Positions 11,724 to 21,917 of a DNA stretch of 29,359 bases are shown here, in pieces; position 1 is the first letter of the stretch, and every line of letters starts with the position of its first letter. Made by a program: the position numbers and the translations under genes. Where the stretch lies: the NCBI RefSeq assembly GCF_000220395.1, contig NW_004085904.1:1-29359 (forward strand). Reading direction: 5' to 3'. A model generated the notes under the pieces. That model was not told the origin of the DNA. It saw only the letters and a list, made by a program, of their open reading frames with translations, and ran no database searches. Source of the stretch: Ichthyophthirius multifiliis. Its lineage: Eukaryota > Ciliophora > Oligohymenophorea > Hymenostomatida.

Positions 11724-12693
11724 ATGGAATTATAATAAATACTAAATAATTTTGATTCTAAACATTAAAATAATAATAAAATTATAAAATTAGGTCCTCA
11801 TTATGATGATGTTTACTAAAGTTTATATCTTTCTTCTCATTCTTCAACAAGAAACAACATAATAATATATGGATTAGAAGGAATGGGTCGTAAATCGGCA
11901 ATAAAATATGCGATTTAATAGCTTTTTGAACGTGAAAAATTGCGATTAATTCCAATATAAATTAATGCAGGAATACATAAAACCGAAAGAGAATTTGCCC
12001 TTGAGTTTGTTAAACAATTAAATTAAAAATGTTCTATAATAAATAAAATAGAAGCAAAAAACCTTTTTAACAAAATATTTAACTTTAAAAATATAGAAGA
12101 ATATTTAGAAGTATTATTTAATTTTTTATTTTTATTAAAAAATAAAAAATAAAATAGAAAGAATAAGGATAATGGGTTTTAATTGTTGATAAAATTGATG
12201 TCTTAGCTTAATAATAAAGATAATCAGTATTATACTCACTTTTAGATTGGCTTTAAAATAATAAAAATTAATTAACTTTAGTAGGAATAACATCAGATAC
12301 AGAATTTTAGGAAAAGCTTGAAAAAAGAGTAAAAAGTAGATTTTAGCCAGAGTACATTATTTTATATTTTTTTTATTATTAATTAATTTTTTAAAAAGTG
12401 CATTTAATTGCTTCTTTTATGATGTATAAGCATGCATTGAAATTATATAATAAAGATTTAATAATATTTATAATTTATTTCCTGAAAATGAAACGACATT
12501 AGAATTGGTAATATAAATATATGTACATATATAACTTTTTAGCATTTTTTTTAAAAAGTCTTTATTTTAAAAAACTAAATTAAAAATAAAATTAAATAAT
12601 CATATTTATTATAGCATTTTTATTTATTAAATTATGTAATTGAAAGAATATTAAAGATATAAATAAAAACATATTTAAAATTTATTTATTTAA

Positions 12694-12752
<59 letters not shown>

Positions 12753-13517
12753 CAATTGAATGATTTAATTAATTAATGAATTTTTATATTTAATTCATTT
12801 AAAATTTAATATTTATAAAGAAAGATATTTTTCTTGATGAAAAAATATAAGAATATTTTAAATAAAACTTTCAATTATAAATGAAGTCAATTAAATACAT
12901 ACTTTCATTTTTAAAAACATCACTATCTTTAATGAATTATGAAGGTAAATATTTTATATTTTATTACATAAATCTATTATTTATTATATTTATTTTATAT
13001 ATTAAAAAAATACTATTTAAGATTTCTAAATGAATCAAGAAATTCAAAATTTAGATTTATATATACTTGAGTTGTTTGAAAAGGCTGAAATTTATCATTA
13101 AAAAAGTCGAGAAATGGTTCATGCTATAAGTATATTTTACAAATAATTTTATAAAAATAAAAATAATAAAAAGATTGTACTTAGCCTGAATTATATGTTT
13201 TAATTTGTATTTAAAAGTTAATTTAAGACAATAGACATCCTATTAATACAATAACTGTATTAAATGAAATTCGTAATTTTAGAAAGAATTATTATTCAAT
13301 ACATTAATAAGGATCTTCTTTAAATTTTTCTAATTTAATTTTGGAAAATGCTATTGAAAATTTAGCTAGTTTATAAGTTATAAAATATTATAATAATATC
13401 AAAGAAAAAAACTCAATCCTTATAATTAATATTAACTTAAAAGAATTTAAATAACATTTATAAAATAATGAAACAAAATTAAACGAAGAAATAACTAAAT
13501 TTGCTGATTTCAATTGA
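11724..13517 (+). CDS. ORC4: Origin recognition complex subunit 4
   Basis: Seven exons give 428 aa, close to the usual 430-440 for ORC4. Introns are 12111-12157, 12352-12398, 12508-12614, 12636-12820, 12945-13021 and 13130-13173; TGA is at 13515-13517. The decisive block is LEKRVKSRF at about residue 190, identical to the sensor/arginine region of animal ORC4. It follows a Walker B-like segment VLIVDKIDVLAQ and LLDWLQNNKNQLTLVGITS. The P-loop region reads GLEGMGRKSA, with an extra arginine between the glycine and the lysine. Walker B has DKID where the family usually has DE.D. The C-terminal half (EIRNFRKNYYS onward) fits the winged-helix region. ORC4 is part of the six-subunit complex that marks replication origins and loads MCM helicase. 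The seven-codon fourth exon and its 185-nt intron, which contains a long AT repeat, are the least certain parts of the model. Confidence 0.9.
12699..12752. repeat. (AT)n microsatellite inside an ORC4 intron
   Basis: About 54 bp of alternating A and T with one phase slip, entirely within the fourth ORC4 intron. Similar tracts lie in other introns of the window, so repeat length there should not affect coding. Confidence 0.9.
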
Positions 13518-14616
13518 AAATTAATTAATAGTATAAAAAATTATATATATATATATATATATATAAAGACGGATTATTATTATTTTTGTATTTTATTTTA
13601 TATCAGGATATTTGTAATTATATTTTATGTTATTTGTTATATATTATATTCCTTTTCATTTTTTTATGTTTTTATTAAAAATAATATATAGTAATTAATT
13701 AATTGGATAAATGTTTTATTGGATTTAATTAGAGATTAATTAATATAATTAAATTATAAAATTCATGTTTTAATATTATTTATTTGTTAAAATAAAATGT
13801 TTTTAATTTTTAAAATTAATATTTATGATAATGAAAATAATAAAAAAATAATTATTTAATATAAATTTAGTTTATAAAATAAAATTTAATATTAATTTTA
13901 TATATTTTGGATAAAGTATATATTAATTTTGTTATTGTTATCTAAACGTTATAATTATATTGATTTCAAACCGCATTATTTAGTTATACTAATTTTTTGG
14001 ATTCCTTTTTTCAAAAGAAACAATACATAATGCTTTGATGTAATTTAAATTTATATATTCAATTTAATTTCATTTTTATGATTTATATAAAAATATTTGA
14101 TTTATTTAATATTTAATTTTGGTTTTAATTAATTTGTTTTAATTTATAAATATATATTTTGATTTTCATATGCATTCAATCTGTTTATATCCAATTATAA
14201 TTCTTTTATTAAAATTCTAGTTTTTAATTAAATAAGATATAAAAAAATTATGACAATATAAAATAAATAAATAAGTATATTATTTATTAAAATAAATTAA
14301 ACATTTAAATAAATAAATTAAATTATTTAAATAAATAAAAATTTATTTAAATATTAATATTAAAGCTAAATTCAAATGTTTTTTATTTTTATTATAATTT
14401 TAAAAGATTTAAGATTAATTATATAGAATATTAAACATTCTTTTTTCAAAAATAATAATAATCATAATAAAAAGATTATAATTATATTAAACATCAACAA
14501 TTAAAAAAAATATTTGCTAACATTAAATTCAATTAATATAAACTATTATTTAAAAAAAATCAATTTTTATATATTAAAAATTAATAAATAAAAAATCGTA
14601 AATTAAAGTATATAAA
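13518..14616. other. 1.1-kb A+T-rich intergenic region
   Basis: Sequence between the ORC4 stop and the next start. It begins with a short (AT)n tract (13541-13565). A slightly less A+T-rich island at about 13920-14045 gives an open minus-strand frame of roughly 100 codons (TGA-bounded), but it has no good ATG and no recognisable motif. I leave it as uncalled. No tRNA or snRNA was recognised. The last 300 bp are A/T runs typical of a promoter in this genome. Confidence 0.5.
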
Positions 14617-15059
14617 ATGAGTAATTAGTATTCATAATTATTTAAGCCAGTAACAGTCCATATAGAAAAAATAGCCAAAAAGCGAATTTATCAGTAAATC
14701 CTTCTGAAGAATATTAATTAGAAAGTGAAAATAAAAATTATGAAAGTGAATTTTAAATAGATTTAAATAATTAATAAGAATAAAAAATACATTAATGGCT
14801 TGATAATGAAGGATTAATTATGATTTGTCCTTCACTTTAGCATTAACAATTTTATGAATAAAAAAGAAAATAAGTTTGTTGTAAAAAAGCATCTCCTAGT
14901 TTAAAAATATAAAAATCTCCTATGTTATAAAGGAGAAAGCTAATAACTAATGAAAGTTAATAAATAAATAATAAAGTCTAGCTTGTATAAAAAAATAATA
15001 ACATAGATGAGGCATAAAAAGCATTAAATTTATTAAAATTATATAATATGACTAAATGA
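14617..15059 (+). CDS. Small Ser/Asn/Gln-rich protein of unknown function
   Basis: Not recognised. The ATG at 14617 is followed after four bases by a 26-nt GT...AAG intron (14621-14646). Removing it places the start in frame with 138 codons ending at TGA 15057-15059. The protein begins MTSNSPYRKNSQ and is polar and probably disordered. Its one less biased patch is QWLDNEGLIMICPSLQ, followed by a Lys/Cys cluster (KRKQVCCKK). It ends with a short helix-like stretch (EAQKALNLLKLYNM). The intron is shorter than all others here. The alternative is a one-base error just after the ATG, since the zero frame from ATG is open for only about 65 codons while the other frame runs the full length. No membrane span or signal peptide was seen. 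Confidence 0.5.
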
Positions 15060-15120
15060 TATTTAAATATTTTTTTAAAAATATAAATATTAATATACAT
15101 TATATTATATGAATCTTATT

Positions 15121-15167
<47 letters not shown>

Positions 15168-15603
15168 ATATATTATTTATTTATTTATTCTAAATTTTAT
15201 AAATATTTTTTATTTATAATTTAATTTAATAGAATTTTTCTTAGTTTATCATTATTATAATTTATTAAATATAAATACTTATTTATTTATCTTAAATATT
15301 ATTTTATTATTTATTTTAATTAAAATTAATTTAATATCAATTTTATTTTATTTTTTAAAGAAAATTGAATAATTTATATACTATATTTAGAATTTTATAT
15401 TAATTTAGGAATCAATAATTTTAACTTTTTAAATTATTTATTTTTTATTTTTAAATAATTTAATAATATATAATATTATTTTTTATATAAAATTTAAATT
15501 ATCAAGGAATTTAATTAATAAAAAATAAGAAATTAAACAAAAAAAAAATTATTAAATAATATTAATTAAAAAATTATTTATTTTTTAAAAAATACATAAA
15601 AAG
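15060..15603. other. A+T-rich intergenic region with (AT)n tract
   Basis: About 540 bp between two plus-strand genes, containing a roughly 50-bp AT alternation at 15124-15174 and otherwise A/T runs. I see no coding bias in either strand. It presumably holds the 3' region of the small gene and the promoter of the SLOG gene. Confidence 0.6.
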
Positions 15604-16044
15604 ATGATAACAAATAATTAAGATTATGAAAAGTAAGAAAATGTATTAGACGGAGAAGATAAAAAAAAGGAATAGATCAAAATTAATCGCCTAAATAAAT
15701 AAAAAATACTTTCTTGACCGAACAATAAAATAAGCAAGAATAGCAAAAATAAATATGGAAACCTTTTGATTTTGTATTCCCAGCAGGTCATCTATCTAAA
15801 CTTGTAAAAATATAAGATATAAACGTTAAAAATTTTCCTTTTACAGATATATTAAATAAATTGAAATTAACAGAAGGTTATCCAATAATAAATTTAATAT
15901 CAGCATAAAAAAGTAAAAGAGATAAATTCTATGCAGGAATAGCAAGAGCATGTTTCAACAGTGATGCAATAATAATAGATTCATCTTTATAAACAGGTTT
16001 AGAATTATATCAAGAAAGAAAAGGTAAAAAAATAAATAAAAATA

Positions 16045-16103
<59 letters not shown>

Positions 16104-16709
16104 ATTTTTTATCTTATTATTTAATTTTTTTTTATATAAATATTTAGGACTTACTATTATTGGTGTTGCTCCAGAAAACCAAATAAAATATCCAAAAATT
16201 AATCCGTCATATATAGATCCGTATGAAATTTCAAATGGGCATACTCATTTATTTCTTTTAAACGATAAAGATAAAAATATGCAATGGACTTAGGAGTCTG
16301 TTTTTAAAATGCAATTAGCCTTAAAATTGGCAGAAGGAAAAATTTCTAAAAAAGTTGGTAAACCAAGATGTAAAATTGTTAATGTATTTTTAGGAGATAA
16401 TCCTTATTATCTTGATGAAATCAGACTTGCAGTTAAATTTGATTTACCAATTATTGTTGTTAAAGGAAGTGACATTTGTGATGAAATAATCGCTAATTAT
16501 AATAAAGAAGAAAAATAATATAAATTTGTTAATCTAGGTTTTTTTATATTTTCATATTATTATATTTATGTTTATATTCTCTTTTATTAAAATTATTTTT
16601 AGAATTTGAAGAATTACTTAATAAGGGGCATTTTTATATGCTTGATAGCATAGATTCTGAAGATATTGCTTAATATATACACTTTTTATTAACATTTACA
16701 CCTTATTGA
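15604..16709 (+). CDS. Stand-alone SLOG (LSDAT/TRPM N-terminal type) domain protein
   Basis: Three exons with introns 16024-16147 and 16538-16602 and TGA at 16707-16709 give about 305 aa. The body matches the LSDAT branch of the SLOG superfamily, the nucleotide-ligand-sensing fold also found at the N terminus of TRPM channels. Visible blocks are VFPAGHLSKLVKIQDIN, IINLISAQ, DAIIIDSSLQTGL, LTIIGVAPE, HTHLFLLND, VNVFLGD and LPIIVVKGSD, in the expected strand order. No channel segments follow, so this is a free domain, probably cytosolic. Likely ligands in the superfamily are ADP-ribose-like nucleotides; none can be assigned here. The first exon needs one more A in the run 15661-15668 to connect the start MITNNQDYEKQ to the domain. 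Alternatives are a -1 slip at A-AAA-AAG or a 17-nt GT-AG intron beginning 32 bases after the ATG. Confidence 0.75.
16049..16102. repeat. (AT)n microsatellite inside a SLOG gene intron
   Basis: About 54 bp of alternating A and T with one phase change, inside the first intron of the SLOG-domain gene. Confidence 0.9.
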
Positions 16710-16804
16710 AAAAAAATTAAATAAAGATATATATAAATATTAAATTTTTTCTTTTCCAAAAAAAATAAAAAAATATCAATATAAATTATTTTGATAATAA
16801 AAAA

Positions 16805-17946
16805 ATGTTAAAAATAAATTATACTATTAAAAAATTCACATATATAACCCTATTAACCCAAGCCAAAAAATACAAATAATTAAAATCCGAAAACTACAAT
16901 AGCACATTAAGATACGTTTAATTAAAAATTGAACTAGTTTCTTTTTTCTATTCTGTAGTGTCTAAGAAAAAATGCCATCCGAACTAATCTACATTTATAT
17001 AATAATCTGTTTTCCCGGTTTCTTTGGTCGTTCATCGTAAATCTTCAATTATTATTCTCTTACCCTACCCATATTAATATGATAAAAAGCATCAAATAAA
17101 TAATAAAATTGCAAATGATGGAAATACAAATACAAATGGAATATCTTATTTTGGAACTACTCATATGAACCAGAATGCTATTTTCTCATTCATATAATTA
17201 GATAAACATTTTTAATTTACCCTTTATTAACTTAGCTGTTTTTTTTCGAATTAGGAATAAAAAAAATAGGATTCTCCTGTTTTTTTTTTTTCAAAAACAA
17301 ATATTTCGGGGTTAAATGCGCAGCATTAGTTTTCCTCTATAACCTAAAAAGAGGGAACTAATATTACCTAAAAAATATCACTTTTTAAATATGGATAATT
17401 TATTTCAAAAATTGCGTTTAAAAAATGCAAGAATTCACCCTTAAATAAAATTTGTGAGTATTTAAATTTAAAATCCGCCTTTTCCATATTTACTGTAATA
17501 CCAAAAATACATATGAAATAAAAAATTATTTAAAATGGATAAATAATTTTTTATTTATTATTTAAAAAACTTTAAATATTTATAATATAAATAATTTTCT
17601 TATCTAAAGAAACATTTCAGGTCTCAAAAAAATATATAGACATATTATAAATTAAATAAAGATTACGATGTTTTGTATAGGTAATTATGTAAATTAAAGA
17701 ATACAGCATGAAATTTACAAATAATTTAAAACTACAAATTAAATAGTTGAACATTTACTTTAATAAGATCTTAATATCGAATTAGTTTGCGGGAAATAGG
17801 AACTTTAGACAAACCATATCGATATAGAGGATTTAATAGCCAAACTAGATTTGAGTGATTAAACAAATATGTCATTTGTTTATAAAAGTATTTTAAAAAT
17901 TTATGAATATTCTTTTTAATAAATCAGGACATTTTCTGAGTATTGA
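16805..17946 (+). pseudogene. Fractured gene with alpha/beta-hydrolase-like C-terminus
   Basis: A host-type reading frame that cannot be made continuous with ordinary introns. From ATG 16805 one frame is open for about 230 codons (MLKINYTIKKFTYITLL onward) with no family I recognise. Past about 17495 the coding-like frame changes. An intron 17495-17661 (GTAATA...AAG) would join it in phase, although two other joins are possible. The final frame includes LNIELVCGKQELQ and, after one more base shift near 17912, SGHFLSIDQPEYA. That order (a beta strand with G...E/D, then GHF..DQPE) is typical of the catalytic Asp/His end of alpha/beta hydrolases, most like serine carboxypeptidase S10. The S10 serine motif (GESYG type) and GGPG block are not visible, so the enzyme may be non-functional or misread. 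The stop is placed at TGA 17944-17946 in the unshifted frame. It could be a decayed gene or an intact one with sequence errors. Confidence 0.4.
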
Positions 17947-18240
17947 CTAACCAGAATATGCTTATGATTAATATTATTGAATTGAACTTTTTTAGGAATA
18001 ATTTTGTTCCCACAACTATATATAAAAAGAAGTAAAAACTAGAGAAAGAGTGAAAAAAGAAGAAGTTGGAAGAAGAGAAAAAAAGAAGAAAATAGAGGAA
18101 GAGTAGAAAAAAAGAAGAAATGGAGAGTAACAAAAAAAAAAGAAATATATTAAAAAAATAAGAATAATTAATAAAATTATAAGAATTAACTAAAACATAT
18201 ATATATATAAAAAAATTTATATAAATATATTTTTTTTTTT
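17947..18240. other. Convergent 3' interval with a Glu/Lys/Arg-rich open stretch
   Basis: Between two convergent genes. The plus strand at about 18010-18140 is strikingly purine-rich and reads as a charged helix (for example KEVKTRERVKKEE) in the frame that follows a TGA just downstream of the hydrolase-like end. It may be a lost C-terminal extension of that gene or simply purine-rich spacer. The minus-strand open frame over the same bases is Phe/Ser/Tyr-only and is a shadow. Confidence 0.35.
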
Positions 18241-19786
18241 TCAAAAAACACGTGAATATTCCATTTTAAAATCTTTTACAGGAACAACATCAGCATCCTC
18301 GTCTTCTTTATAAATTTTTATAGTTTTATCACATTCTGCAGTAATAAGTCTCATCTAAGATTAATCAAATTTCATATCAAAAATGGCGTTTTCAGCCGCT
18401 ATAGATCCTGGTTAAGGTTTTTATTTTATAGTCTAGAAATTATGTCCACTTTTCCAATCATAAAAATTCAAAGTGCCTTTTTAAAAAAAATAAAAAATAA
18501 AAAATAAAAAAAGTACCATCATCTGCTCCACTAACAAGTATATTATCTTAATTTAAAGCCAAAGTATTAACAATATTGTTACTAGTTCCACTCGATATGT
18601 TTCTCAAAAATTCTCCTTCTGGACATTTCCAAACTTTAACATTATCCGCTGCGCCTGACGCAAAAGTGTATTCTTTGTGATGAAAAATAACTGACCTAAC
18701 TGCTTTTTTATGATTAGTTAAAGTTTTCATACATTTCCCAGCCACAATATCCCATAATTTAACTGTCGTATCATAACTTCCTGAAACAATCTACGGTTCG
18801 AATTCTTAACAAACCACATTATCTACAGTATGTTAGTGCCCCCCTAAGACATGAATTTGTGATCTCATTCTTATATCCCATAGTCTAACAGTACAATCTC
18901 TACCTCCAGTCGCTATAATATTATGAATGGGATGAATCGCAATACAATAAACTCCACTAAGATGTCCGTGATAATTTCTTACTACTTAATTAAGTTCTAA
19001 GTCCCAACATCTAACTGTCTTATCTTCAGCTACTGAAAACAAATATGGATGTCTATCTGATACTACTAATCCTCTAACACTAGATGTATGTCCTGTTAAA
19101 GTAATTTTCAATTATCCAGAAGCTAAATCCCAGAATTTAATAGTTCTGTCATTTGAACCTGTTACGAAAAATTAATTCGCAGGGTCTACTGCTACAGTTC
19201 TTATCCAACCCCTATGTCCAGCGATTACACGCATTAATTTCCAAGGCTTATGTTCATCTGGTTTTATTACTTTTGTTATATTTCTGGTTATTACAGAACC
19301 TAATTATGTAGTGTTTAACAATTAAAGTTGGTTATTTCCTTCTTGCTTTTATTAAACTGATAATTATAAATTGTTTGTGTTTTCAGCTTGGTATTATTCT
19401 TATTTTTTTTAATATTTTAAAAAATGCTTTGGGATTTTTGATAATTTATCGTCGTCAGATTCTTAGTAATTAGGTAGTTCTTTGATTAATATTTCTAATA
19501 ATGTGGTGGGTTTTTATTCCTCTTTTTAGGGAGGTTCGGATTATTTCTATTGTTGGTCTGTTATTAAAATTTGTTAATCATTCAAAGATTAAGCTATTTC
19601 GCTGGCTTATGTTTTTTATTTTTATTGGGCAAATTTGTATTCATCATTTATTTTGGAAGATAATTTTAATTTAGTAGAATCGAGAAATTCAGGGACTTTT
19701 AACATTTGGTTTGATTTGAAAATTTTTTTGGTATTATAAACTGCATCTAACATAAAATCATCTATTGATTAATTTAACTATTCCAT
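18241..19786 (-). CDS. PLRG1: Pre-mRNA splicing WD40 protein PLRG1/Prp46
   Basis: Two exons (19786-18517 and 18476-18241; 40-nt intron 18477-18516) encode 501 aa, against 514 in human PLRG1. The N-terminal 170 residues are polar and Gln-rich, with a short conserved-looking acidic stretch. Residues from about 175 form a seven-bladed WD40 propeller beginning [19 protein letters not shown]. Blades carry [46 protein letters not shown] and [13 protein letters not shown]. The opening of the propeller and the GHLSGVY.IAIHP blade are characteristic of PLRG1/Prp46/PRL1, a core component of the Prp19-associated complex needed for spliceosome activation in the nucleus. TAA/TAG codons occur at positions that accept Gln. 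The reading frame has no breaks, unlike several neighbours. It lies in a run of four minus-strand genes, 191 bp upstream of the end of TMEM231. Confidence 0.95.
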
Positions 19787-19977
19787 ATTTACTATTAAGT
19801 TTTTTTTTTAGGATATATTTTTTTTTTACAATTTATAATATATTCTATACTTATTTTTTTAATAGACAATAAATAATAAAAAAAAATAAAAAAAAAAATA
19901 CTTTTTTATATTATTATTATTAAAAAATGCATAAATATTATTTATAAAAATAAATAAACAATTTAAAAAATAATCTA

Positions 19978-21086
19978 TCAAGAAGTCTTGTTTTCGATTT
20001 AATTTGGCAAATTATTCTTTTTTATTGTATAGAAAAAGTTATTTTTATACACAAACCTTAATATGAATTACCCAAAGAAATAAAATACCAAAAACAATGG
20101 ACAATATTATATCCAAGAAAATCTAATAAGTGCCAAAAAAGAAGGTCTATACATAACTTCATTCTAATTATCAGACTAAAGTAATATTTTTATTTTAGTT
20201 TATTTGACATCAATAATATCGATAGGATCTTGGCCTATAACAATTTTATTATATTAAGGTAATATTTTATATTATCTATTTGAATATTTTTAAATAGTCT
20301 ATTAAATATCATATTGATTTTCTTCTAAAGGATTTTTATTATCGATTTCCTTTTTTTAATGTTTATATTTGGGGATTGGACTACTATAATAAAATATAGG
20401 CCTTCCATAAAATACAACATCTTTAATTCCAGATTAACTTTCGCAATCAAATTATAGCATTCCTTTAGTTTTAACTTTAGTGAATTTCTTTTTTTTTATT
20501 AAAAAATAAAATATATATCTAATTTTTTTGTTAAAATAACATTTAATTCAACATCAAATATTAAAAAAATAGAAATATTTGTTGTTTTAAATTAAGATTT
20601 AAAAGAAATATCAAAATCAAATTAATCTATAATTCCGTCATCATTATAATCTTAAAAAAAATTCTATTATTTATATTTTTTTATAATTTGTTTTATATTT
20701 TTTTTTATTACTTATAATTCTGCAAAATTAGGAAATTAAGGAAAATTTGGTTTACTAATTTATTCATTATAATGGTACATATTATAAATCATTTAAACAT
20801 GTTCACTATTATTTATATCTTTGCTTTTTATATAAACTAAGTATTCATTTGTGAATTTTATATCTAATTATTCATAACCAATTTAATATGTAAGCCAAAA
20901 ATCTATTTTTCAATAATTTTTTTTTTAATATATATAACTATGTTTTTTACTTGCAGTTGAACTAACTAATATAAAAGGTATTGTAAAAATTAAAATATAA
21001 GTACACATACAAAATAAAGAAGCAGGTTGTAAAAAATGTGCTGAATAAGTTTTATAAAAAGGATGCGAATATAAAGGATTAGCCAT
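19978..21086 (-). CDS. TMEM231: Transmembrane protein 231, ciliary transition-zone component
   Basis: Four exons (21086-20951, 20902-20712, 20663-20541, 20487-19978; introns of 48, 48 and 53 nt) give about 319 aa, against 316 in human. The protein starts MANPLYSHPFYKTYSA, like the LFSHPVERSY start of the animal protein. A first membrane span follows (LFCMCTYILIFTIPFILV), then FWLTYQ.GYEQ at the position of FWLK..SYEEQP. The conserved NDDGIIDQFDFDISF block corresponds to QDGKTDMLHFKLEL. It ends with FSWIQYCPLFLVFYFF, the second span. TMEM231 acts in the MKS module of the ciliary transition zone, gating membrane proteins into cilia, as expected for a ciliate. A GT...AG stretch inside the last exon (near 20168-20200) is in frame either way; I keep it as coding because the family has residues there. 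Confidence 0.88.
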
Positions 21087-21243
21087 TAAAAATAAAAAAT
21101 AAAAGGAAATTATAATTATAATTAAAGTAATTTAATTTTTATAAAATAGTATATTTTTATTTTGTTTTTTAAAAATATATATTTAAATAAATTTGTTAAT
21201 TTACTTATATAAAAAATAAATAAATAAAAGCAATTTAAATATT

Positions 21244-21854
21244 TCAATAATGAATATTATGATTGCATTTAATATAATTAGGCTTATCTTTAGCATCCCA
21301 ATCTTCAATTTAAATAGTGGAATGATAAATACCATGTTATCTACAAATTTTAGTCGTATTTTTAAGAACTTCATCCTTATCTCCATTAACAAATATATGA
21401 GCACTCATAGCAGGTTTTCCAATACTTAAAGACCATATATGTAAATCATGAATTTCTACTACATTTTCAACTTTTAATAAGGAATCTTTGAATTCTTTTA
21501 TTTCTATATCTTATGGAGTTCCTTCCATTAAAACTCTAATACAATCCCTAACTATATGTACAGTAGTAAAAAGTACTAAAATAGAAAACAAATAAGTACA
21601 AATAGGATCTGCTAAATGCCAATAATTATATTCTTTTGTATCAGCATAGAAGAATATTAATAAAGCAGCAATAACTACACCTATAGATTATAAAATATCG
21701 CCTTTATTTTAAAAATAAATTTTAAAAATTATTATTTATTTATTTTTATAAAAAAATACCTATAACATGAATCATAGCAGCACGTAAATTATAATTTTCA
21801 TGTTCTTCAATTTTTGAAAGATTTTTTTTCTTTGAAAAATAAGTAAAAAATATT

Positions 21855-21917
<63 letters not shown>

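Noticed and set aside
13920-14260. Minus-strand open stretch of about 100 codons in the large spacer
   Set aside because: No ATG in a sensible place and no recognisable motif; TGA-free runs of this size occur by chance when G+C is so low.
17924-18244. Minus-strand open frame of about 106 codons, Phe/Ser/Tyr-rich
   Set aside because: It is the complement of a purine-rich plus-strand stretch, has no conserved feature and overlaps the ends of two convergent genes.
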